Shown piece after piece: positions 46,541-60,152 of a DNA stretch of 64,000 nt. Source of the DNA: Bedellia somnulentella (lineage: Eukaryota; Arthropoda; Insecta; Lepidoptera; Bedelliidae); contig OY755173.1 in assembly GCA_963576735.1 (NCBI GenBank), positions 6,356,873 to 6,420,872 on the forward strand, in the 5' to 3' direction. A program made the position numbers and the translations under genes. Within the stretch, counting starts at the first letter, position 1. Each line of letters starts with the position of its first letter. The notes under the pieces are model-generated. The model had not been told where the DNA came from. It saw nothing but the letters and a program-made list of their open reading frames with translations, and did not search any database.

Positions 46541-49383
46541 GAGTGGGGAGCGAATAGTAGAAGGCCCGCATACTGCAATCCGAATTGTAAATTTACTTTT
46601 GTCTGCCATATTTTGTGATTTGATTTGTAAATCCTATCAAATTTTCCAGAATACTTACATTGACGCAGAGCAATTTGTTATTGTAAACATTCGTGCATAT
46701 TGACAGCTGTCAAGTTACGTCCTTATGTCCGAGCAGTAACAACTATTTTGGCTGCGCTTTGCTTCCTGCCTGTTTGATTTGTGTGTCTTTTTGTGTTCAT
46801 AGGAATGAATTTGATGTTTTTTTATCATAGTTTAGTTAATTTAAGGTAATCTTCGATGGTCATAGTGTTGCGTTACCCATAAGGATGTTTGATTAAACTT
46901 TATTTTTTTAACACTATTTGGATTGCTTTTAAATATTTTGAAATTATACACCATCTAAGTGTAAGAAACGAAGTGTCACACACAGATTTCTAAACTTACA
47001 TTCACTTAAATTGGTTAAGTCTACATATTCGCAACACAAAAAATATAATATAAAATAAAAAAAAGTTAATAAAGGTAAACTAGATAAAAAAGCAATCAAA
47101 TAAACTGAACGGATAAAATGCTGCACTAGTCATTGAAGTACTGCTCCATTAAAGCTAATCGTAATTTATGCACCTTTATGAAAATATCAATATCCATATT
47201 AAGACTTCAATCATTTTACGTTAATCACTTTAGATCTATAAAAATGGTACCACTACTCCTACTTTTATAGAATAATCTGAAATCAGGTTGGATAGACAAG
47301 AAACAGTATAAAACATATATTTCGTTCATTCTAACCTGTTCATTCTCATTTATATCCACATGATTATTCTATAATTGAACATTTGCTTTTGTTTCTCTAA
47401 AAATTATAATATTTAAATATAGAACATTTCCGAGTAAGTTTAAAAAGAAACGATAACTGCAGACTATGAAATCGGAGCAATAAATGCATAAAAACTAGAG
47501 GTGACTTCGCTATTTTAAACTATATAATTTTTTTTTCTTCGGAAAACTTACAGCCTAATATCTTAATAGCTAAAACAAAATATACAACTTAATGCCAATA
47601 ACAAGTTTTCACATATTACTATCTATATTGATAAATATATACAATAATAAAATCACAATAAACCATTTTGCGCACATTAAACGTCAAACAAATTTAACAT
47701 CACCGTGGTAAAGAAAAGTAAAAAATGTCAATTTTAAAAAATGGCAATTATTATACAAACAATATGACCTTTAAATCATTGTGTCTGCTCTGGTAGTATA
47801 TATTTTGTCGCTTTATAATTTAATCAAATAATTACTTTTTGAGCTGTATTGCATGGGGTTATGGGGCCAAAACTAGTCTACCACAGTCTATAAGATAGCA
47901 TCTTATATTTTTATTTGTAACCTAGCGAATATCTACTTTTGCGCGGTTATGAGAGCATTAAAAATATGAATCAAAGTGGTCGAAGGGGTTGGCTAGTAAA
48001 CGAAACACCCATTTTGTTAAAAATTTTCGGAGAATTTCGAATTTTATTTGCTATTTCATCTATTGATGAAAGGGACTGATACTTTTAAGATCTTTAATAA
48101 AATTTCGCCTTATTTTTAATAACTCCACCACCTCATATCCCATCCTTTATCATTACTGATCCCATATCCTTAGGCATACAAGTCGCGTCTATTAACTTAA
48201 AATAGCTTAAATGACTTAAAAGTCCAGCGACTTATCGCTTGAAGAGTCAAGAGCCCGAATGTGAGATAAAAATACTTTAATTTTTAAGGTTTAACAAAAT
48301 AATTATTAATGATTATAAACGTTCTAATTTATTTTCGTTATTAAAAAGAAATCGACTAGTATACCAAAAGCTTTAATCGAACGACAGATCGCTAGTAAAA
48401 AACTGAATCTTTTAGTCATATAAATTATATGCGTCTTCTAGTTTTATACTTTAACTGATTGACTGGTATTATTGAAGTCCTTAAGCCTTAATTATAAATC
48501 AAAGTAAAAAGGGGATTGTCTTATTTTTAACGACTTAAAGCACCGAGTCTGTTTCCTGGTCATCGGAGTATTCTTACCAACCTCTGAAATCCAAACAATA
48601 ATAAGATTACACCTGTATCTTTAAGTTCAATATTACGTACACCTTATTGTGTTTTGTGAGCTATTTTTCCTTATGTCCATACAGAGGTTGTATGGCAAGA
48701 CAGACCGAGGTCGCGGCTGGCGGCGAGGCGGCGGCGCGGTGAAGGCCGGTCGCTGTCCGCGCGTTATCGCACTAATCATGACGATTAACGTCGATAGAGC
48801 TAGATAATATATGCAGTTGGTTATCCACGTGCCAGCTGTAGTCACAGCTCATAATTATCACTCGGTATGAATTGCTCTGTTCCCACCAACACTGCACCCA
48901 CACTAGAGTGACTGTGTTGCTGCAGAATGTCTAGGGAATGCCCGGTTTCTGTAGTCTTGAAGTGAAGTGGGATGAATGTTTGGAAGCTTAAAAAGCGATG
49001 TTCTTTTGGAACTGAGAAGCCACTTAAATGTGATTTTTTTACTGAACACAATAACTAAACTGAGTTTTAAATTGATTTTAAAGAGCGTAAAGTAAAAACT
49101 ATTTCATATATTGATCAGATTGCACATGTCGCCAACAGTTTTTTCAGCTAAATAGAAATATAAATAAGTATGTGGCTCGATGCATTACTTTAAATTACAT
49201 TAAAGTGACTACTTAAATCTTCAAATTAATATTAACCGAGTTTTCAATATACGAATACGAACAATTACCAATATCGCGAAATAAATGGGCATCATTAGGC
49301 AAGTTGAACATTAGTTTATGTAGGCCATAGAGTACTACTGCTTAAATAAAAAGCTCATCAAACTGTAGATTTATCGTTTTTCA
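46541..49383. other. Repeat-free upstream flank of phantom
   Basis: No family T, S or Helitron copy can be seen for almost 3 kb. Two minus-strand ORFs of 69-70 codons at 48633-49051 are not recognised and probably spurious. Confidence 0.5.
48690..48775. other. Short GC-rich island upstream of phantom
   Basis: GGCGGCGAGGCGGCGGCGCG within a long AT-rich, repeat-free region about 2.2 kb upstream of the likely phantom first exon. Function unknown. Confidence 0.45.
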
Positions 49384-49618
49384 TACATACATACATATAC
49401 TCACGGCTATAAATCCCTAGAAGAGGTAGCCAGAGCTAAGGAATTAGAAAATTTGGAAAATTGAGTAAGGAAAAGATGGTTAAATAAAGGTTGTTGGTGA
49501 TGGGTCTCCAACCGCATCGCCCAAAAATCCCTTAAAAGCCCCAATACCGTTAGTCGCCTCTTACGTTCACCCACCGGAAGAAATGTGGTAATGCTATTCT
49601 AAGTCAAAACTACACAGC
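49384..49618 (-). mobile_element. Family T copy, subfamily A
   Basis: Tail, CACGGCTATAAATCCCTAG, and CACCCACCGGAAGAAATG at the far end; part of the middle is deleted. Confidence 0.8.
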
Positions 49619-50859
49619 AAATCATTTTTCCTATAAAAATAAATAATTATTAGATATTATAGACCGAGTACAACAGGCATTAGGATAATATTTAAAAATG
49701 GGCCAACTATGCAGCACGACAAGCAAGATAATTACTGACATTAAAAATGTATAAATGTTGAAGCGTATATAGAGATACGTCATCTGTTTACCCATCAAGG
49801 ATTAAGACGTGATTTCAGAGACTGGCAGTAAAAATGTACCATGTTCTACATAGCAAATAAATGAATCTGAATTTGAAAGGTAAGTAGAAAATATTTAATC
49901 TGCAATGATACATATTAAACGAATTGTGTTCTCATGCAAAGTTGTGCGGAGACAAAACAAAAAACGAATGATAATTTGAAATTCAATACACTAATTCAAA
50001 TGAGTCCGAAAAAGTGAATTGTATATCAATATAGATCTCTCATTGCATCACACAAAAAAGATTTGATTTGTGAGAGAATAGTTTTAGGATCTAACTGAAC
50101 GTTATCCGAAGGTGACTTGTAATCGATTGCAGAGTAAATGGATGCAATCATACAGTTACCCAGCTGGTGTAACTGACACAATGCAAGGTTAATGTGAGGT
50201 GGACGTCCGCAGAACAGGCTCACGTAATCCAATAGCTCCTACCAACCCATAGATTGACTACTTATAATGATCACTAAATACTTACGTGAACGCACTCTTT
50301 ATTGCAAATAATGGATGTTGGACGATTGAAACGATTTCACAGCGGTATTCTATTTTTAAATAAATGTGGTTTGTTGCTGAGAATAGCGTATGTCCTTTTT
50401 AAATTGTCGAGGGAAGTAATGGTTAAATGATACTGTTGGTTAACTGTTTTTGTCGTCGTGAATCGTTTTTGAAAATTACTTTCGTTTAGTTGGTAATTGG
50501 ATAAAGGATGCTGATGTTCTGATTAGTTTAGTGAAATATCTTTTCAAATTATTTATTCCAATATAAAACTAGAATATTTAAATTAAATAATAAATTGAAT
50601 AGTGGAATGGTGGAAGTCAACCACAAATCTTAAACCCTTGCTCTATGTTTTAGGAATTCATTTTATTAACTTATTAACGACGGTATTGAGGGACCCATCC
50701 CATTATTATTTTTCATCTTTTATAAGACTCAGAAACTTTGTAGCATGTATTTGCAAACTAGATATAAATGGAATGCGAAAAAAATATCACAGCAAGACAT
50801 TCTGAATTTAACCTCAATTAATAATAATTACAAGCATCAAAATGCATCTCAATTTATAA
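49619..50859. other. Unassigned intergenic DNA
   Basis: AT-rich, one unrecognised 68-codon minus ORF (50026-50232), no repeat identified. Confidence 0.5.
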
Positions 50860-50980
50860 TCTATACTTATAATAAATCTGTAGAGAGGTCAATTCTGTAC
50901 ATGAAATATATTTTCAAAATAACTATCAGGTTGTGATTAGGGATCGATACTGATGCCAAAAATGCAATCAGTTAAATTTT

Positions 50981-51040
<60 letters not shown>

Positions 51041-51852
51041 GGTTTGTATGTTCCTTATGGAAACGAAAACTACTCGACGGATTTTAACGAAACTTGGTAC
51101 AATTATTCTTCATACTCCTGCGCAAGTTTTTGTATACTTTCCAGCAGAGTAGTAAAGGGGAATTTTGGGAAATTTTGGGAAAACGGGAGAAGTTACTCCA
51201 TTTTTTAAGCTTCCGTCGCGTGTGCAGCCTTAATGGTTAAACTTACATAGAAATCATGTATGACGGAAATATTCTTCATAAAATTATCTAAAAAAAATCC
51301 TTAACAGTTTATGTCTATCTTTTACGGTTGACTCACAATAACACGTGTAATTCCTGATAGCTTAGCAGTTCGGAACATTCTGATTATATTTGTTTACTCT
51401 TACGTTTGTAAACCTCTCACTCATCCCTAATTTAAAAAAGGTAACATTATTACCTATTCAATAAAAAAAGATTCATAGAAATCGATAGAGAAACACCGAA
51501 ATTAGACATAAAATAAGCCATCGCGCCCGTGATCAAAACCAAATCTTTACTAATTTACATATAACATACTAGATGGCGCCAGTAGTTGCATCCTACATCA
51601 CGTAATGATTTATTGTTTAGTATAAGTACTTCATCGCGTTTTATTCCAAAATTTGCTATTAAACGGAAATACTGAACCGTTCATTAAAGCGCATTCAAAA
51701 TCACCAAACTACACTGTTTAGGGAGTGCTATAAATTTAATAAATTGAAAACATTGCGCTGAATTTCACAATGCTTGAGCATTGACTGAAGAAAGAAACCT
51801 CAGATATTTAAAAAAACAACGCTACCCGTGCGAAGCTGGGACGATCCACTAG
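50860..51852 (+). mobile_element. Helitron-like element, complete, about 1 kb
   Basis: TC at 50860 is preceded by A and the terminal CTAG (51849-51852) is followed by T. A (TCTG)n tract (50981-51041) lies 120 bp inside, and the 3' end contains ACCCGTGCGAAGCTGGG, a degraded hairpin. The 5' 120 bp match the 5' end of the 12282-14030 element closely in order and spacing. The two ORFs of 63-67 codons across its start are not conserved coding sequence. Confidence 0.6.
50981..51041. repeat. (TCTG)n microsatellite
   Basis: About fifteen units with one TCCG interruption, part of the 50860 Helitron-like element. Confidence 0.95.
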
Positions 51853-53681
51853 TGACAAATAAACACGCAAAATGAATAAGGATGTTAAAAGAGATAACAA
51901 TAGATAGTTCAGATATTAAAACTTTTTTATCAAGTTAAGCATAATGCAGATATTTAAAGCCTTAGTCACGTATAAAAGTAATCTATAGCTCAGTCTGACA
52001 AGGTGATAAGGAACTTAATTAAAATATTTCCATAACTACAATCTGTCTAAAGCCATGTTTCTGACAGGAGCTAACGAGTATTCCCCGTCAATGGGCGCAT
52101 TACGATCTCGGCGATAAGTTGATCAAGTTCTATTTTTTTCTCGTAGTTTCTAGAACGGTCTGGTCGCTGGCCGCTCTAAGTGACTACTTGGGCCTCTGAA
52201 CTGGTTAGATTGTTTTATTCTTTTTGAGCTGTCGAGTGCGTCGCGGCGCAGCCTAGAATGCCAGGTTCCTGTGTACACTCCTTCCTTCTTTTATTTTTAG
52301 TGCGCAAGGAAAAGGTGCTCGACCAGGGTCAACGTCACCGAGGCTCTTACCCTGTGCCAACTTGATGCAGCTGTTCTACTAAATAACACCTCAATAGAAT
52401 GGTGCTTCTGAACCTCTCCAATGTCATGTTGCAGTTGCATATGTTTGGGTAAACATGTGAGCATGCCGTGTTAATCAGATTTAGATTGCCAGGCTTTTTA
52501 AAATTTAGAATACAGAAAGTGTATCATGTCATAACAATACAGGTATTGCAACATAAATATGTGTCATTTTAAAGAAAAAAGATAATTGCATTACACTAAC
52601 CACATAGACACAAAATAGACTATACTAAAAAATAACTTCAATTATACAAAAGAGCATAAGCTATTGCAAATAAGGCATTGCAAATATCACCCAATATCAG
52701 AAGCAGAACTAAAGTGTGATTTTTACCATAAATATGTTTTTTCAAACTTCCCTAAATTAAGAAAGTAACATGTACTACTCAAATTCTGTGTTGCAACTGC
52801 AACATTAAATTTTGGTTATCAAACAAAACTATACATATAAAATATACTTAATATTTTCTCTTACTATATAACCAGTAATTTAATGTTCAATACTGATAAA
52901 TAAGAAAATTATTTAATCTCGTTTCGGTTCTTTGATTTCTGAACTAACACTCCTAATGGGGTCAAGTGTCAGATTTTCGCACATTGATCATTTACGAACC
53001 ATCCTTCTGCTTTGTAATTTCAAGCCATAGTAAATTTCAATGACAATGGACTAACAAAAAGGTGAATGTGTTAATAACATACATAAATAAGCCAGGACCT
53101 TTTCTTTGTCGTCTCAGCTAAATACACCAACTAGCTGACATTGTTAAAGGTACACCCCATCCCAAAAAGGTTATTGAACCTATTTTTTCACTACATTCCA
53201 GTAACTTCCGCAGTTTAATGAAAAAAATGGGTTCTTAGGGTCCGTTGATATAAAGACCTGTCAAGGGCGAGGTTGTGGCCCACGACATGGGCACACTAAT
53301 AAAACCGTTAACTGCAGCTGACATTCACATTCTGTCCTCAAATTTTGATGAAAAAAAAATTAGTTTGGAATCCGTTGGCGGTTCAATAAACTTTTGTTAT
53401 CAATTAAATCTATTTCGCGGAAGAGGGTGTCTTTCTGGGGAGCTTGCTTACAATGAAAGGAGATAGTTTTTTATTCTTTAACGATTTATTTGTGTCGTAA
53501 ATTATAAAAATGATGCAATGATATTGTATTTTTAACAGTGTTTTCTTTTATCAAACCTCTCTAACGATCACGATTCAAGATTAGATAGATTGCGATGAAT
53601 GAAGTAAAAACTAGTTCAGTCAGTTGATCTATGAGTTCTGTTTTATCTATGTTTGTTATTTAGCTGAATTGTATTTATGTT
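51853..53681. other. Unassigned intergenic DNA
   Basis: A moderately GC-rich, possibly functional patch at 52050-52330; the rest is AT-rich without features. Confidence 0.45.
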
Positions 53682-53877
53682 TCTGTGTAGTTGTTGGATT
53701 AAAATACCACTAACCTCATTACTTCCTGAGAGTGCCGTACTAGGTGGCTAAGGGTATTAGGGCTTCTTGTGAGGTGGCTGGAAGATGTGGACAGAGAACT
53801 ATTATTGACCATCTTTTATTTTACAATCTTTTTCCCACCGAGCTTCAAAACGTGGCCGAGAATTTTTTATTTCTATA
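53682..53877 (+). mobile_element. Family T copy, old, abutting an S SINE
   Basis: TGTGTAGTTGTTGG, GGCTAAGGGTATTAGGGC and CCGAGAATTTTTTATTTC; interrupted at its 3' end by the insertion of the 53890 SINE. Confidence 0.6.
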
Positions 53878-53889
53878 GTTCCGTATATG

Positions 53890-54251
53890 CGACATGATAG
53901 TCCAGTGGGTAGAACACCCGCCCGTAAAACAGAAGGGCGTGAGTTCCAATCCTGGGACGGGCCTACACCAATTTGTCTTTTCTAAAGTCATATGTGTGGT
54001 TAATTTATCATGGTTGCTAACGGTGAGGGAAAACATCGTGAGGAAACCCACATGGCTGAGTTGTACTTAGTCATGTGACAGTGTATTCGTACAAAACGGC
54101 GATAGGCCTGCCCCCTATCACGTGAGTACACTGTCTTAGCAAAACGTGGGTACCTTCTCTGGAAACTAGATGGCGCTTGCCATGTGAGTTCAGGAGTATT
54201 GGTACCTCTGCCAACCCCTTCGGGGATAAACGGCGTGAACGTTTATGTTAT
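53890..54251 (+). mobile_element. Family S SINE, full length, subfamily 2
   Basis: A-box TGATAGTCCAGTGGG and B-box GAGTTCCAATCC. Target-site duplication GTTCCGTATATG at 53878-53889 and 54252-54263. Its body (TTAGCAAAACGTGGG, GGCGCTTGCCATG) matches the copy at 7239 nearly exactly. The 68-codon minus-strand ORF here is SINE sequence. Confidence 0.85.
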
Positions 54252-54660
54252 GTTCCGTATATGTTTGTAATGAATGTGTGTTTTCATAAAATATCGCTAA
54301 ACGCCTAAGACGCGATTTTAATTTTCAAAAATATCAAATAAAGTTTAACGAATTCTTTATAAATTGTACGTATAAGTTTAGTCGATAATTTTACTTATTA
54401 ATAGTTCTGCCCAATTATGACTTTAGTGTTCATAGGCTGCTAAGTTATATGATGCTAGATTGCACAAAATAAAGACTATATCTTCAGGATGTCCAGTAAG
54501 GAAGCATATGTCCAGCAATGGTCGTCTCTTCCTGAACAATCATGGTGATGAAATTATTAAGTATGTAGGGATGTCATATTTTGTTAAAGTAACTTAATGT
54601 TCGTTTGACGAGGAATTAATTACAAGCAATGTTTATTAACGTTATTACTAACAACAAAAG

Positions 54661-54915
54661 CTGTGTAGTGTCGGCTTAGAATAACACTACCCCATTTCTA
54701 CCCGTGGGTGATCGTAAGAGGAGACTAAGGGTATGGGGACTTTTCAAGTGATTTTGGGGCGATATGGTTGGAGACCCGTCACCAAAAACATTTATTATTA
54801 CCATCTTTTCCCCACTCAACTTCCAAAAGTGGCTGAGGAATTTCTCATTCCAAAGCTCTGGCTACCCCGTTTAGGGAAGTATAGCCGTGAGTACATGTAT
54901 GTATGTATGTATGTA
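54661..54915 (+). mobile_element. Family T copy, subfamily C
   Basis: Full length with a (TATG)4 tail; explains the 82-codon ORF here. Confidence 0.8.
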
Positions 54916-55624
54916 CTAATAATACATTATTCATTTCCAAAATTATATAAATTTAGAGCCTCCATCTTACAGCCACACTAACCTCAAGCGCTCCCTGATT
55001 CATATGATTATCTATTTAAATTGCAGTGTTAATTTATTGGAAGCTTAAAATTTAAGGTTTCCGATATAAAAACTAAAATCAAATAAATAAATAAAAAATG
55101 CTGAGTTAGTAAAATGTCTTAATACATATATTCTTAGTTGCACTAATTCAGAAATCCTGTGAATAGTTTAAGTAATATATAAGAAATAAAGATTTATTAC
55201 CGGTCTTCAAAGACGAATATTTAAATGTGCTAAAGGTAGTGCATATTTTTAATAACTGTTATTGCTTTATAGCATAATGGTTGCAATATCCTTAATAGGA
55301 TCTGTGTATTTTTCCACGTACAGTTGCTGAGCTTCTGAGCAATGCGGGTGGTGCAGTGTTGTCTTCTCTTTTTAGCAAAAATATGCTTAAAGACCTTTAT
55401 AAACTAGATTGTAATCTGAATTCAACCTGTTTATGTTACGCCCTTTATCGTCTACATTTCTACATTCTTGAATGTTAGCTCGCGAGTTCTGAATTCCACA
55501 TACTTATTTTTCTGAACCTCGTTTATAGTCTTGTTAATTTATAATGTTTTAATGTACAATTGTTGGTGTTCAGTAGCTAAAATGCGCTTAGGATGTTAAA
55601 AGCGCTAGATGTAGAGAAATAAGG

Positions 55625-55760
55625 AGGAAGCCGTGGGGTGGTGAAACGTGGCGGCGCGGCGGCGAACTGTCACCGCGCGAAGACCAGCCCATCGTTGTCC
55701 TTGCATTCTTCGAAGGAATAGTTCGGTGCAACGCGGGTCAATGAACCCAGCCGGGTCCCT
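55625..55760. other. CpG-rich island 1
   Basis: GTGGCGGCGCGGCGGCGAAC and similar sequence stand out from AT-rich surroundings. No ORF of note. Confidence 0.5.
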
Positions 55761-56097
55761 TATTCATAAATAATTAACAGTCGAAGTCATACTGCGTTCA
55801 AAGAGACATTTTGAATTGCGATACCCTTACGTTACTTCCTCTTTACAATAGGAACGTTATTTTAAGGGCTTTTTTGCGGATGTTTTTTTGGTATACATTT
55901 ATCTTAAAACAGATTGTTCTTCAATCTCGAAAAGTATTGCCGTATCTCATTCAAAACAAAATTTATAAATAGATGTCTAAAAAGAGAAGTTACACCAAGC
56001 AAACTGTAAAAACCATAAATTTTTCGGTCAAATGTTGTCCATAAAGTTGACCGTAGTAAAAACGGGCGGACTGATTTCACTTCTCAATAAGCAAATA

Positions 56098-56300
56098 TTA
56101 GCTAAAGTCCGAGTCGAGTTCCGACGACGCTTGCTGCGGTGATTGTGGAGGGATCATGGACGACGCCATGTTTACAAACAAAGAGATCAATGCTCTCCAA
56201 CTAGGTTACCGTAGCTCTGCGCGAGCGAGTCCGCGTGCGAGCACTACCATTGCTTGGCAGCCGCTTTGCCTCTTGCAGTCGCATAGTAATTCTACTAAAC
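56098..56300. other. CpG-rich island 2 with short ORFs on both strands
   Basis: On the minus strand an ATG with good context (AAACATGG, 56169) opens a 23-codon frame MASSMIPPQSPQQASSELD... ending at 56098; on the plus strand ATG 56156 opens MDDAMFTNKEINALQLGYRS.... Either could be a first coding exon or neither. Neither has a strong splice donor. Confidence 0.35.
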
Positions 56301-56529
56301 ATGATGATGCTGATAGCTCACATTGAGATTTGTATTTCATCAACTAATCGACAAATTATCAGGTCCTAAATTTTAACAGTCTCAATAATGACACAAATTT
56401 CTCCATTAAACAAGGCGGAAAGTGTTAAACTGTACCATACAGTTAAGCATCAGACGGGCTTAAATGATCATTAGACAAAAATAGGTTAAGTCCATAAATT
56501 ACACCGCTCTACAAGAGAAACTGACTCAA

Positions 56530-56780
56530 CATCGCGGTAAACACCGGAAGAAAGTTCCGCGCAATCTGCATAGCGCGGCTCACGACCGCCCGCGTCCTCC
56601 CCCCTGCCCCCTTCCCGCCGGCCGCGCCCCCGTACCCCGCGCGCCGTGAAACCCATATTGGAACCAAACAGCGCCCGCGCACAATCGATGGCCCACATAG
56701 ACATGGCCCATACTTTATGTCACAGACCTATATCCGTGGGCGCATGTTCACGATCGCTCCGCTGCCCTAACGTCTGACAC
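56530..56780. other. CpG-rich island 3
   Basis: Includes a C-rich run with CCGGCCGCGCCCCCG near 56617. The 72-codon minus-strand ORF is low-complexity Arg/Gly and probably composition-driven. Confidence 0.5.
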
Positions 56781-58914
56781 ACTTATACGCTCCTAAGTTT
56801 CACTCGAATACAATATCTATATCGCCATTAAGGCTTATAACCTATTTAAAATATAGACATAGACTTTATCACAAATAATTAAGACTAATTGAGACCATTA
56901 AAATAATGAGAAAACGTGACCCATTTTAGTAATGAGAAAGAGTACAACAGTAACCCAAAGAAAAGTAGAAGAAAAAGTTCTGACTGAAAACCGGTGAAAA
57001 TCCTAACTCGATTTCATTGCAAGTAAGAAAGAACTTGCACTTGCGTAGAAAGCGTACACATTTCACCTAAAGCCTAGAAAGTGTACATAGGAAGAAAGTG
57101 AAATGCAATAGATCGGAAAAAATAACGCTGGAACATGAATAAAAATTTCTGGATTACTCAAACTCTTTGCACCGTACCGTCAATTGATATTTGAAGCAAG
57201 TAATAAGAAGAGTGGTTTAAAAAGTGCGTATATTTTTATTTTCTTTGATAATTGAAGAAGCTGTTAGTTTTTATCTCATTGAGGAATAGCTCGCGGTGAG
57301 CACGTGTTTGTGATCACTTTTCCCATTACTTAGTATCCGTTGCAATGCACACTGCACGCTTTTCTATTCGCAATATATACTTCACAGTTCTTGCTTCGTA
57401 ATCTATGTCTATGCAATCATTTTTACTTTCTTTTCCGTCCGCTCTTACTTGTTCAATAACTTCCCTTGAGAAAAATTCAAGATTGTGGAAAATAGGTCAA
57501 GTTCTAGATTTTGCGAGATTGACAAATGTAGGTAGTTTTCAACTGTTCCAAAGATCAATTCCTTTAAATGCGACTATAATTTAGGTTTGATTTATGTATT
57601 TGTTAGAGAAAATACTTAACTATTAGATATATAAACTATTAGAGCTTAGCTTCTGCTGTAGTATCTGCTATGAGCTTATTTTATATATATATATATGTAA
57701 ATAACCGCCTATAAATAAAATGAATTTAATACAGAACTTATGAGATCAAACTCTGAAAATTTAATTTCAACATCCGAACATTCGGTATAACGAAGATGTA
57801 TTTCGAATGAATGGTGTGAATAATTATATAAATATAATGATTTTTCCGTTATACTGTCCTAAAAACATTTAGGAGTTTTCATATTATATTACTCATGATA
57901 TGCTTTTCAAAATATTTATTTTAAACAAATTATAGACGAAAAAGGCACGCAGTCAGCTCACGGACTAACGAAATCCACCACCTTTTAAACATAGACATTT
58001 ATTACTTATAATAACGCCATTATGATCTTGAAAACCATTTCTTGCTATCGTCACATTTATCAATATTTATACAAGTCTTTTCTTTTATTGTTTTTACAAC
58101 GGACTTTCGATTGATTTTGCCCTCAATGACAACTCATTCAGGACGTTGTTTTCATGCAATTATGATGATAGGAAAAATATGTTTCAAATCTTGGCTATTA
58201 TGTTACCATACTGGAGAAAAATATTGTCACTTTGACTTTGTTTAAAAAACTATTCTAAAAGGAATCTTATTTACATATGCAGCAGAATCAGGAAAGCGCA
58301 TTGCATTCTTCTCTATTAAATTAAATGATCTGAAAGTGAAAGATGGCCGAGTGTAGAGCAGAACACGCACATTTCGCATGCCGACATCTGCATGTTAACT
58401 CATTATGAAGCAAGTGATAATTTTCCTCAACACTCAGCTTCTTGTGACAAATAGAACTAAGTAAGGCTAGTGGAACGTTCTCGACATATTTATTTTACCA
58501 ACACGCCTCATCCTCGCTTCAATTTCTCATTGTGTCAGTTCTTCCGTCAAATACTTGGAATGGTCACATGCGATCAAAATGTGCGAAGAAAAATCAAACG
58601 TCCATATGTTCGCTACTATTAATTACGTGAGTGAATTCATAAATAATACAAAGTACTGGTTACTAGGTGTACGTGTGCCGTCACACGTTCAACCATTGCT
58701 AATCGATTGCAAATTGCAATCAATATAGTTAAATATGCATTTGCCTGTATATATTAACTCTAAGCAGTCATTTCCGCTGGCTTAGAATCAATTTTTATGG
58801 AGTCGTACTGGTGGAAAGAGATAACTATCAGCTTTGCTCGTAATATTGACATTGAATGGGAAATGCTGAATGTGGTAGTCACACATACAGAAATATTATT
58901 GTATAGACGTTTTC

Positions 58915-59160
58915 ATTTGCGGGAAAGCCGCCGCCGGTGACATTGTCAGAGTAGTGTGAAAGAGAGAGATGTGAATTTCACCGCACGGGGTCAACGCTCG
59001 TTGTACTGTCGCTGATTGTGGCCCAATTTCCATATGTGGGTCTAGGCCGGGGGTCGTCGACCCACGCGACATACTTAGTGCGCCCGCGCATACGACCGCG
59101 GAGCTTTCACGCCCCACGCCCGAGGGTGGGGGGCGCGAGGCAACGAACGTTCTCACGGAA
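58915..59160. other. CpG-rich island 4
   Basis: GCGCCCGCGCATACGACCGCGG lies near 59080 (first and last bases trimmed when quoting the family). Overlapping ORFs on both strands (86 and 66 codons) argue for base composition, not coding. Confidence 0.45.
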
Positions 59161-59904
59161 AACAGAGAAAAGATTCTGCAGCAGCATGTATAGAACTAGC
59201 TATCTAAATTTAATTTAATTTGTATTAATTTACTATTTATAATTATGTGCAAGGACTTGTAGTAAGGACAAGGAGTGGGTTAGAGCGTTGGAAACATAAC
59301 CCAGAGTTGCTAGGTTGGAATCCTGAGAATACACTTATAAATATCTTAAAGCTCTGAATTATTTTGGAGACAGGTCTAGCCGTTGTCGATTCGGCTACGT
59401 TTAAAGGTATTAGTAGTACCCTCTATAAGCTAACTTTGTAAACTATATGTGCCTCATGGTGTGGAAAAATATGAGTTGGGCCATTACAAATTAAAATTTC
59501 CTAAAACTTTCCTTTTTTAAATTCTGACAAAAATATATACTTTCTATACGTAAATGAAAAGTTTTTACATGAATTCATTTACCTACTCAAGCAATTAGTT
59601 CCTATTAGAGTAGGCAGAGACAATTGATTGCCAATAAGATAATTATATGTGCATCGTGCCTTTTTGATACATTCTCTGAAAAGAAGCTTTTAAACTAATG
59701 TGATATACTATTTGTAATAAAATACAAATAATAGGTTTTACAAAATGATATGTTAGTGTTATTTCCCCCGACATATCTATCTTCTAATATGTAGCGGTTG
59801 GCTTGTACTATAACATTTTAAACTTCAATATCGAGTCTAAGCTATAAAAAAAATGCAACAAAATAACCCTTATCTAAATCGTTATTTACGAGTAAATATA
59901 TACA

Positions 59905-60152
59905 TACAATACTCACAGCTATAAATCCCTAGAAGGGGTAGCCAGCGCTAAGGAACTAGAAGTTCCTCAGCCACTTTTGGAAAGTTGAGTAGGCAAAAGA
60001 TGGAAAAATAAAGGTTGTTGGTGATGGATCTCCAACCGCGTCGCCCAAAAATCCCTTAACAGCCCCAATACCGTTAGTGACCTCTTACGTAGACCCACCG
60101 GCAGAAATAGAGTACACACCGTGGACACACACACAGTGGACACTACACCGCA
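59905..60152 (-). mobile_element. Family T copy, subfamily A, with offset target-site duplication
   Basis: TTATTTACGAGTA at 59882-59894 and 60172-60184; extra bases lie at both junctions, about 19 next to the element's 5' end. A short (CA)-rich gain lies near 60125. Confidence 0.8.

Larger units (their letters stand above)
54916..59904. other. Repeat-poor DNA with clustered CpG-rich islands
   Basis: Nearly 5 kb with no clear family T, S or Helitron copy. A tRNA-like, decayed SINE head may lie at 59275-59330 and a decayed family U end at 59570-59640. Contains islands 1-4. Confidence 0.45.

Noticed and set aside
50861..50936. Coding ORF at the start of the 50860 element
   Set aside because: The same sequence recurs at the 5' end of the 12282-14030 element without a conserved reading frame.
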